A DNA stretch of 57,551 nucleotides from Hydrogenophaga sp. (GTDB lineage: Bacteria > Pseudomonadota > Gammaproteobacteria > Burkholderiales > Burkholderiaceae_C). Below the pieces are notes generated by a model, which saw only the letters and a list, made by a program, of their open reading frames with translations, was not told the origin of the DNA and did no database searches. Positions within the stretch are counted from its first letter, which is position 1. The number at the start of each line of letters is the position of its first letter. This document shows, one piece after another, positions 51,504 through 57,551 of this stretch. The stretch is taken from assembly GCF_011772445.1 (NCBI RefSeq), contig NZ_WVZN01000033.1, forward strand, positions 247 through 57,797. The letters are read 5' to 3'. The translations under genes and the position numbers were made by a program.

Positions 51504-51510
51504 CGTCACC

Positions 51511-51987
51511 ATGTCGACTGTCGCCACCGCGTCATCCGCGCCCGTCAAGCCGCAGGGCTGCACCAACCTCAAGCTGCGCCAACTGGTTCGCGCCGTGGGC
51601 GCGTTCTACGACGCCGAAGTGGGCAAGGCGGGGCTGAAGATCACGCAGTACTCGCTGCTGTCGTACATCACCAAGCTCGGGCCGATCCGCGCGGTGGAAC
51701 TGGCGCAGCAGATGCACATGAGCGCGTCCACGCTCTCGCGCAACCTGCGCCCGCTCATCGATGCGGGCTGGGTGGAGCAGGCCGAAGGGCCGGATGCGCG
51801 CAGCTGGCTGATCCAGGCCACGCCCGACGGCCAGGCCAAGCGCGCCGAAGCGCAACGCCGCTGGCGCGCCGCGCAGGAAGCCGTCAACCAGCGCCTGGGC
51901 GCGGAGCGCGTGATTGCGCTGCACGCGCTCATCGACGAATCCCTGGCGCTGCTGGACGGCGCGGAGGCATCCCATGAAGAACCCTGA
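51511..51987 (+). CDS. MarR-family transcriptional regulator
   Basis: 158 residues. The winged-helix region is evident: TQYSLLSYITKLGPIRAVELA, HMSASTLSRNLRPLIDAGW, and the beta-wing EGPDARSWLIQATPDG. N- and C-terminal helices would dimerise. The 3' end overlaps the MFS gene by 14 bases, so the efflux gene is its probable target together with the divergent thioesterase. Inducer unknown. The ATG lacks a ribosome site, consistent with a leaderless message. Confidence 0.92.
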   Translation: MSTVATASSAPVKPQGCTNLKLRQLVRAVGAFYDAEVGKAGLKITQYSLLSYITKLGPIRAVELAQQMHMSASTLSRNLRPLIDAGWVEQAEGPDARSWLIQATPDGQAKRAEAQRRWRAAQEAVNQRLGAERVIALHALIDESLALLDGAEASHEEP

Positions 51988-53194
51988 ACCTCGCGCCCGC
52001 CTGTGGTGGCTGGTGCTGCTCGCCGCGGCCGGCGCCTTCGCGCTCACCATGGGCACGCGCCAGACCATGGGCTTCTTCCTCTCGCCCCTGAACACCGCCA
52101 CCGGCCTGGGCGTGGGCAGCATCAGCCTGGCCTTCGCCTTCGGGCAACTCTGGTGGGGCCTCACCCAGCCCTTCGCGGGCGCCTTCGCCGACCGCGTGGG
52201 CGCGGGCCGCGTGCTGGTGATCGGCGTGCTGCTGGTGGCGGCGGGCACCTTTCTCACGCCGTTCATGACGACCACGCTCGGCCTGATCTTCGCGCTGGGC
52301 ATCCTGGCCGCGGGCGGGGCGGGCATGGCGGGGCCTTCGGTGCTGATGGCCGCGGCCAGCCGGCACATCGCGCCCGAGCGGCGCGGCATGGCCACGGGCA
52401 TCGTCAACGCGGGCGGCTCCTTCGGGCAGTTCGTCATGGCACCCATCGCGGCCGGGCTCACGGCCAGCCTGGGCTGGATCGGCGCGCTGCAGGCGCTGGC
52501 CTTCATCACGCTGCTGGCGCTGCCGGCGGCCTGGGTGCTGCGCGGTGGGCCCAGTGGCGCTGCCAAGGCGGCGGCGCCCGTCGCGCTGCCCGCGCGCGAG
52601 GCGCTCCAGCGCGCCTTGCAGCACCGCGACTACCTCATGCTCTCGGCGGGGTTCTTCGTTTGCGGCTTCCACGTGGCCTTCCTGGCCACGCACCTGCCGG
52701 GCGTGGTGGCGGCCTGCGGGCTGCCGGCGCCGGTGGGTGCCTGGGCGCTGGGCATCATCGGCCTGTTCAACATCGTGGGCAGCCTGGCCATGGGCTGGGC
52801 GGTGGGCCGCTGGCGCATGAAGTCGCTGCTGGCGCTGGTGTACGCCACGCGCGCCGTGGCGGTGCTGGTGTTCCTGCTGGCGCCCAAGACGGAGGCCGTG
52901 CTGCTGGTCTTCGCGGCCGTGATGGGCCTGACCTTCCTCTCCACCGTGCCGCCCACGGTGGGGCTGGTGGCCAAGTTCTTCGGCATGGGCAACATGGCCA
53001 TGCTGTTCGGCGCGGTGATGTTCGCGCACCAGGTCGGCGGCTTCCTGGGCGCCTGGCTGGGCGGGCGCGTGTTCGACGCCACGGGCAGCTACGACTGGGG
53101 CTGGTACGTCGACATCGTGCTGGCCATCGGCGCCGCGCTCATCCACCTGCCGATCCGCGAGGCGCGGACCGCGCCCCGGGCGGTGCCGGCCTGA
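51974..53194 (+). CDS. Major facilitator superfamily transporter
   Basis: 406 residues with 12 hydrophobic segments. FAFGQLWWGLTQPFAGAFADRVGAGR holds the MFS loop 2-3 motif and a second half begins near AREALQRALQHRDYLMLSAG. The overall type resembles monocarboxylate/oxalate-formate-like or drug-efflux transporters; the substrate is unknown. It overlaps marR, so expression is probably controlled by it. Confidence 0.88.
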   Translation: MKNPEPRARLWWLVLLAAAGAFALTMGTRQTMGFFLSPLNTATGLGVGSISLAFAFGQLWWGLTQPFAGAFADRVGAGRVLVIGVLLVAAGTFLTPFMTTTLGLIFALGILAAGGAGMAGPSVLMAAASRHIAPERRGMATGIVNAGGSFGQFVMAPIAAGLTASLGWIGALQALAFITLLALPAAWVLRGGPSGAAKAAAPVALPAREALQRALQHRDYLMLSAGFFVCGFHVAFLATHLPGVVAACGLPAPVGAWALGIIGLFNIVGSLAMGWAVGRWRMKSLLALVYATRAVAVLVFLLAPKTEAVLLVFAAVMGLTFLSTVPPTVGLVAKFFGMGNMAMLFGAVMFAHQVGGFLGAWLGGRVFDATGSYDWGWYVDIVLAIGAALIHLPIREARTAPRAVPA

Positions 53195-53198
53195 AGCC

Positions 53199-53981
53199 TC
53201 ACACCGGCACGGTGTAGTTCAGCGCCATGCGCCCGCCGTCCACGGTGACGATCTCGCCCGTGACGTAGCTGGCGGCGTCGCTGGCGAGCCAGGCCACCAC
53301 GTCGGCCACTTCCTCGGGTTCGCCCAGGCGCTTCATCGGCGTGCGGCTGAGGATCTTGCGGCGCGCGTCTTCGCTGGTGAGCACGGCCTGCGCCGCGAGT
53401 TCGGTGGCGATGGTGCCCGGTGCCACCGCGTTCACGCGGATGCCGTGGTCGGCCAGGGCCAGCGCCATCACGCGCGTGAGCTGGTTGATGCCGCCCTTGC
53501 TGACGTTGTAGCTGGCGATGCTGGGAATGGCCATGACCCCGTTGACGGAGCTCATGTGCACGATGGCGCCGCGCACGCCGCCCTGCACCATGGCGCGCGC
53601 CACGGCCTGCGCCATCAGGAAGGCGCCCTTGAGGTTGACGCGCAGCACGGCGTCGAAGTCGGCCTCGCTGATGTCGAGGAAATCGGCCGCCTTGAAGATG
53701 CCCGCGTTGTTCACCAGCACGTCGATGCGGCCAGCTTCCTCGAGCACCGCGGCCACCAGCGCGTCCACCTGGGCCTTGTCGCCCACGTCGCACGCGATGA
53801 ATTGGCCACCGAGTTCGCGTGCCAGGGCCTCGCCGGCGTCGCGCGCCACATCGGCGATGACCACGCGCGCCCCTTCGCGCGCGAAGCGCCGCGCGCAGGC
53901 CGCGCCGATGCCTTGCGCGCCGCCGGTGACGATGACGACGCGGTCGTGGTGGCCGAAGTGGATGGCGTTCGGGTCGGTCAT
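53199..53981 (-). CDS. Short-chain dehydrogenase/reductase
   Basis: 260 residues, classical SDR. Cofactor motif TGGAQGIGAAC (residues 19-29), VLVNNAG, catalytic Ser in HMSSVNGV and the active-site YNVSKGG, ending with the C-terminal VTVDGGRMA. NADP or NAD preference and substrate are not set; 3-oxoacyl-ACP reductase-like annotation is common but weak. The start at 53981 is used, with an in-frame alternative at 53999. It lies behind lysR on the same strand, 14 bases from that gene's stop. Confidence 0.9.
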   Translation of the reverse strand: MTDPNAIHFGHHDRVVIVTGGAQGIGAACARRFAREGARVVIADVARDAGEALARELGGQFIACDVGDKAQVDALVAAVLEEAGRIDVLVNNAGIFKAADFLDISEADFDAVLRVNLKGAFLMAQAVARAMVQGGVRGAIVHMSSVNGVMAIPSIASYNVSKGGINQLTRVMALALADHGIRVNAVAPGTIATELAAQAVLTSEDARRKILSRTPMKRLGEPEEVADVVAWLASDAASYVTGEIVTVDGGRMALNYTVPV

Positions 53982-53995
53982 GGGGTGGATCTCCG

Positions 53996-54931
53996 TCATC
54001 CGCAGGCCATGCAGGTGGCCAGGGCCTGGTCGACGCGCGCGCGCGTCTGCTCGCTGAGGTGGTCGAGGAAGACCTGCGTGCGCCGCGGCATGAACTTGCG
54101 GCTGGGCAGGGCGGCGTACATGGTCAGTCGGTTGGTGATCCAGGGGCTGAGCACGCGCACCAGGTCGCCGTCGGCCAGCAGCGGCGCGGCCAGTTCCACC
54201 GAGGTGGCGGTGATGCCCGCGCCGTCGAGCGCGGCGTGCATCAGGGTGTCGTTGTGGTTGGCCCAGAGCACGGGCTGCACCTCCACCTCCACCGCGCGGT
54301 CGTTCTCGTTGGCGTTGAGCAGGCGCCACTTGCTGGTGCGTCCCGTGCTCGGCTTGAGGCGCAGCACGTCGTGCTGCGAGAGGTCTTCGGGGCGCGCGGG
54401 CTGGCCGCGGCGCGCAATGTAGTCCGGCGATGCCAGCAGGATGCCTTCGGTGCTGATGACCTTGCGGGCGATGACGTTGGAGTCGAAGGTGGCGTCGGCG
54501 CCGATGAGGGTGATGTCGTAGTCCTCCACCGGCGGTTCGCGGTGGGATTCGACGTCGATGTCGAGCCGGATCTTGGGATAGGCCTTGCGGAAGTCCGCCA
54601 CCAGCGGCGCCAGCACGTGCGTGGCCAGCACCGGCGGCGCCAGCAGGCGCAACACGCCCGCGAGCTCCTGCGTCTGCGAGCTCACCAGCGCACTGGCTTC
54701 TTCCAGGTCGAGCAGGATCTGGCGCACGCGGTCCAGGTAGACCTCGCCCGCGTCGGTGAGCGAAACCCGGCGCGTGGTCCGGTGCAGCAGGCGGGTGCCC
54801 AGGTGCTCTTCCAGATCGGCCACGAGGCGCGTCACCACGGCCGGGGAGAGATCGAGCGCGCGGGCCGCGGCGGCGAAGCCGCCTTCGTCCACCACCTTCT
54901 GAAAGGCGCGCATGGAATGCAGACGGTCCAT
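53996..54931 (-). CDS. LysR-family transcriptional regulator
   Basis: 311 residues. The N-terminal helix-turn-helix is FAAAARALDLSPAVVTRLVADLEEHLGTRLLHRTTRRV, spread over about residues 19-55, followed by a linker helix and the periplasmic-binding-type effector domain. The sequence style matches the CrgA-like subgroup common in Burkholderiales. The downstream SDR gene on the same strand is a candidate target. A dyad with the T-N11-A form lies 31 bases before its start codon. Confidence 0.93.
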   Translation of the reverse strand: MDRLHSMRAFQKVVDEGGFAAAARALDLSPAVVTRLVADLEEHLGTRLLHRTTRRVSLTDAGEVYLDRVRQILLDLEEASALVSSQTQELAGVLRLLAPPVLATHVLAPLVADFRKAYPKIRLDIDVESHREPPVEDYDITLIGADATFDSNVIARKVISTEGILLASPDYIARRGQPARPEDLSQHDVLRLKPSTGRTSKWRLLNANENDRAVEVEVQPVLWANHNDTLMHAALDGAGITATSVELAAPLLADGDLVRVLSPWITNRLTMYAALPSRKFMPRRTQVFLDHLSEQTRARVDQALATCMACG

Positions 54932-54961
54932 GGTAGGGAAGCAGGGCCTTGACGGGCCTCG

Positions 54962-54984
54962 ACTGTTGCGAAAACCGAAACAGT
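54962..54984. promoter_or_regulatory. Candidate LysR operator (T-N11-A dyad)
   Basis: ACTGTT (54962-54967) and AACAGT (54979-54984) are perfect arms with exactly 11 bases between, the standard LysR box form. The site is in the 53-base gap between the histidine kinase stop and the lysR start. Autoregulation is inferred. Confidence 0.5.
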
Positions 54985-56331
54985 TTAGCGCGATGGGGCC
55001 GTGGCCGGCAGGTCGATGCGCACACTGAGCCCGCCGCCTTCGCGCTCGTCGAGCGCCAGTGTGGCGCCATGCTGCGCCACCACCCGCGCGACGATGGACA
55101 GGCCCAGTCCGCTGCCATGGACGTCGTCGCGGGACGGGTTCAGGCGCACGAAGCGGCGCAGGACCCGCTCCCGGTCGGCTTCCGGAATGCCGGGGCCCGT
55201 GTCATTCACGCCCAGCCGGACGCGCCCGCCCTCGGTCCTGACCTGCACGTCCACGCGGCCACCCGCGGGTACGTGGCGCAGGGCGTTGTCCACCAGGTTG
55301 TTCAGCATCACGCGCAGGTCTTCTTCGTCGCCGGGCACCCAGGCCGCCTCGCTGGGCGCCAGGCCCAGGTCGATGCCGCGCGCATCGGCGCGTGCCGAGA
55401 AGGCGGCCACCACCTCGGCCGCCAGCGTGTCCAGGCGGATGGGGGCGTGGCGGCGTTCACGCACGCCGGGCTCCAGCCGCGCCATCTGCAGCAACTGGGC
55501 CACCAGGTGCGTGGCGCGCCCGATGCCCTGGTCCAGCTCGTCGAGGGCCGCCTGGCGCGTGGCATCGCCGCTGCGCCGAGCGATCTGGGCCTGCAGCTTC
55601 ACCGCGGCCAGGGGCGTGTTGAGTTCGTGCGCCACGTCGGCCAGCAGCGTGCGCTGGCTGCCCAGCAGGGCCTCCACGCGCGCCAGCAACTGGTTGAGGG
55701 CCTCGCCCAGCGGCACCAGTTCCTCTGGCAGCGCCCGGGTACCCACCGCGCGCAGGTCGTCGCCTTCACGGCGGCGCAGGTCGCGGCCCCAGGCGTTCAA
55801 GGGCGCCAGCGCGTTCCTCACCGCCGCGCGCATCAGCAGCCAGATGACCAGCACCAGAACGCCCAGTGGCGCCAGCAGCCCGGGCAGGATCTCGCCGAAG
55901 CGCTCCAGCCGGTCGGCGGCGGTCACGGCCACCTGAACGACCTGCTCGCGGTCGACCAGGGTGTAGGTGCGCCAGTCCTCGCCGTTCCAGCTCGCCAGGT
56001 TCAGGCCAGGGGGCTGCAGCGGCGGCCCGCCCCCGGGCAGGGAGCTGTAGGTCAGTTGCCCGCCGGTGGTCCAGATCTGCGTGGTGAAGCGGCCCAGGTC
56101 GGTGGACGGGCCATCGGGTGGGATCGGCGCCGGCGCTGGCGGGCTGGCGCGGTCCGCCGCGGGGCGCAGGCCATGGCGGACCACCGAATGGGCGATCGAC
56201 TGCAGCACGCTGTCGCGCGAGCGGTTGAAGCCATCCCAGGCGAGTTGGTAGCTGATGAAGCCCTCCAGTGCGGCGGCGATCACCAGCGCCCCCAGCTGCC
56301 ACAGCAGCAAGCGCTGGCGGATCGACTTCAT
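54985..56331 (-). CDS. Sensor histidine kinase (QseC/TctE-like)
   Basis: 448 residues: helix 1 (about 9-28), a periplasmic sensor region rich in Pro/Gly (about 30-150), helix 2 (about 151-169), then a HAMP-like linker. The dimerisation/phospho-acceptor domain has His235 in DVAHELNTPLAAV. ATP-binding boxes are VMLNNLVDNALRH (Asn349), NDTGPG (376-381) and GSGLGL (406-411). The signal is unknown. The ATG overlaps the response-regulator stop by four bases (ATGA). Confidence 0.94.
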   Translation of the reverse strand: MKSIRQRLLLWQLGALVIAAALEGFISYQLAWDGFNRSRDSVLQSIAHSVVRHGLRPAADRASPPAPAPIPPDGPSTDLGRFTTQIWTTGGQLTYSSLPGGGPPLQPPGLNLASWNGEDWRTYTLVDREQVVQVAVTAADRLERFGEILPGLLAPLGVLVLVIWLLMRAAVRNALAPLNAWGRDLRRREGDDLRAVGTRALPEELVPLGEALNQLLARVEALLGSQRTLLADVAHELNTPLAAVKLQAQIARRSGDATRQAALDELDQGIGRATHLVAQLLQMARLEPGVRERRHAPIRLDTLAAEVVAAFSARADARGIDLGLAPSEAAWVPGDEEDLRVMLNNLVDNALRHVPAGGRVDVQVRTEGGRVRLGVNDTGPGIPEADRERVLRRFVRLNPSRDDVHGSGLGLSIVARVVAQHGATLALDEREGGGLSVRIDLPATAPSR

Positions 56332-56993
56332 GGCGGGGGCTCGACCAGCTTGTAGCCCACACCGCGCACGTTGCGGATCCAGGCCGCGCCCAGCTTGCGG
56401 CGCAGGTGGTGCAGGTGCACCTCGACGGCGTTGCTGAGCACCTCGTTCTGCCGGGCGTACAGGCGTTGCTCGAGCTGTTCACGCGAGAGCACCTGGCCGG
56501 GGCGCTCCATCAGCGCGGCCAGCAGGTCGAATTCGCGCGCCGACAGTGGCACGCGCTGCTCGCCCAGCGTGACCTCGCGCCGCGGCGGGCTCAGCATCAG
56601 CGGGCCCAGGCGCATCTCGGGTTGCGGCCGGCCTTGCCGGCGCCGCGCCAGCGCGTGCACGCGCGCGATCAGCTCGTCCAGGTCGAAGGGTTTGGTGAGG
56701 TAGTCGTCGGCCCCGAGGTTCAGGCCGGCGATGCGGTCGCTCACCGCGTCGCGCGCCGACACCACCAGCACGGGGATGTCCAGGGGCTGCTCGCGCATCC
56801 AGCGCAGCAATTGCAGGCCATCCTGGCGCGGCAGGCCGATGTCGAGCAGCAGCACCTCGTGACCGCCGGCCTGCAGCGCGGTTTGCGCGGTGAGGCCGTC
56901 GCGCACCCAGTCCACGGTGAAACCCGCCATGCCCAGGCCCCTTTCAAGGCCCTGGCCCAGCATGGTGTCGTCTTCGGCGAGCAGGAGTCGCAT
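56328..56993 (-). CDS. Two-component response regulator, OmpR/QseB family
   Basis: 221 residues. The receiver domain has the acidic pocket AEDD (6-9), phospho-acceptor Asp51 in LLLDIGLP and Lys102 in TKPF. The C-terminal OmpR-type winged helix includes LSAREFDLLAALMERPGQVLS and a WIRNVRGVGYKL end. It is translated first, with the kinase gene overlapping, so the pair form one signalling operon. Targets are unknown. Confidence 0.95.
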   Translation of the reverse strand: MRLLLAEDDTMLGQGLERGLGMAGFTVDWVRDGLTAQTALQAGGHEVLLLDIGLPRQDGLQLLRWMREQPLDIPVLVVSARDAVSDRIAGLNLGADDYLTKPFDLDELIARVHALARRRQGRPQPEMRLGPLMLSPPRREVTLGEQRVPLSAREFDLLAALMERPGQVLSREQLEQRLYARQNEVLSNAVEVHLHHLRRKLGAAWIRNVRGVGYKLVEPPP

Positions 56994-57032
56994 GCGTCGT
57001 CAGGCAAAACGCCGAGTGTGCGCGAAAACCGG

Positions 57033-57075
57033 CGCCCGCCCTGTCGCCCGCCCTGTCGCCCGCCCTGTCGCCCGC
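57033..57075. repeat. 12-base tandem repeat between the response regulator and cupin genes
   Basis: CGCCCGCCCTGT is repeated three times exactly (57033-57068) and then partly (57069-57075). It lies upstream of both divergent genes. No function can be assigned; copy number may vary by slippage. Confidence 0.85.
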
Positions 57076-57109
57076 ATCTGGTAGAACCCGGCGGATTCCG
57101 GAGCCCCGC

Positions 57110-57493
57110 ATGAGCACCTTCACCCGCGTCATCCTGTTCACCGACACCGACGGCCGCGCCCGCTTTCGCGAAGAAGCGCTGGCGCTGGACGGCGGTTCAC
57201 CCGCCGCGCGCCTGTCGGCCCTGCTGCCCGCCAGCGGCCTGGTCCTGCGCGAAAGCCCGGTGGGCTTTCGCAGCGACTTCCATTGCACCGACGCGCCGCA
57301 ATGGCTCATCGTTCTGCGCGGGCGCATGGAGATCGGCCTGCAGGATGGCACGAGCCGCGTCTTCGGCCCGGGCGAGCACTTCTATTCGGCCGACACCCTG
57401 CCCGCAGGCGCGACCTTCGACGCCGCCGTGCACGGCCATCGCAGCCGCCAGGTCGGTGACGAGCCGCTGGTCACGGCTTTCGTGAAGGTCTAG
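57110..57493 (+). CDS. Small cupin-domain protein
   Basis: 127 residues. The single beta barrel shows QWLIVLRGRMEIGLQDG and the FGPGEHFYSADTLPAGATF segment. It lacks the complete two-histidine/glutamate cluster of metal cupins in the usual form, though histidines are present (FHCTDA, VHGHRS). It may bind metal or a small ligand, but function is unknown. A CCGGAG ribosome site precedes the ATG. Confidence 0.8.
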   Translation: MSTFTRVILFTDTDGRARFREEALALDGGSPAARLSALLPASGLVLRESPVGFRSDFHCTDAPQWLIVLRGRMEIGLQDGTSRVFGPGEHFYSADTLPAGATFDAAVHGHRSRQVGDEPLVTAFVKV

Positions 57494-57551
57494 CCCGGAT
57501 ATTTCACGCATGTAGCCAACGGCGTGCGCAGCGGGGCATCGCGGCGCGGAT

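Noticed and set aside
57033..57075. CRISPR-like direct repeats
   Set aside because: The units are 12 bases, contiguous and without spacers, so this is a simple tandem repeat.

Overview
The window is high-GC, densely packed chromosomal DNA. Gene content, gene order and protein style point to a betaproteobacterium of the order Burkholderiales, most likely a Comamonadaceae member such as a Hydrogenophaga-like strain (inference; no 16S gene is present to test it). No rRNA, tRNA, CRISPR array, insertion sequence or phage gene was seen. No stretch over 300 bases lacks a gene, and the last 58 bases (57494-57551) show nothing recognisable.

Layout. 1-5856, minus strand: fimV (cut by the window edge), asd, leuB, leuD, an entericidin-like lipoprotein and leuC, i.e. 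leucine and aspartate-family synthesis. 5980-17510: a TCA-cycle block with sdhC-sdhD-sdhA-sdhB-sdhE-gltA on the minus strand, then a GntR regulator divergent from mdh, a trans-aconitate methyltransferase, a CitE-like lyase and acnB. 17596-19844: a more AT-rich pair, a long secreted-effector-like protein and a CesT-type type III secretion chaperone. 19976-21315: an XRE/MmyB-type regulator divergent from a small membrane protein across a perfect palindrome. 21423-28269: acnA, a PDZ-less HtrA-like protease, MoxR ATPase, DUF58 and BatA-like vWA proteins. 28270-32061: an unrecognised Ser/Thr-rich protein, an FAD monooxygenase, a Bug/TctC binding protein and a small helical-repeat protein. 32082-35010: the kynurenine pathway kynB-kynU-kynA. 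35093-38687: ykgJ-like, argF, argD, DUF3579 and rpsT. 38808-48544: murJ, sirB1-like, an NAD-binding protein, purM, an AI-2E family permease, hda, an HAD phosphatase, pcnB, folK and an rsuA-like gene. 48582-57493: pdxH, chaC, an OmpA-domain protein, gloA, a thioesterase divergent from marR-MFS, an SDR, lysR, a QseBC-like two-component pair and a cupin.

How it fits together. Most of the window is core metabolism. The TCA block supplies citrate synthase, both aconitases, malate and succinate dehydrogenases plus a clean-up enzyme for trans-aconitate. A 12-bp palindrome placed directly against the -10 box upstream of the GntR gene recurs almost unchanged upstream of the DUF3579 gene, suggesting one regulator links the TCA block and the arginine/DUF3579 locus. 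The accessory material is the putative effector-chaperone pair, the orphan protein at 28270-28875, and a family of hairpin repeats near kynA, inside kynU and after argF. One repeat copy lies in frame inside the kynureninase gene. Regulatory sites with clear dyad symmetry sit upstream of the XRE, MarR and LysR regulators.
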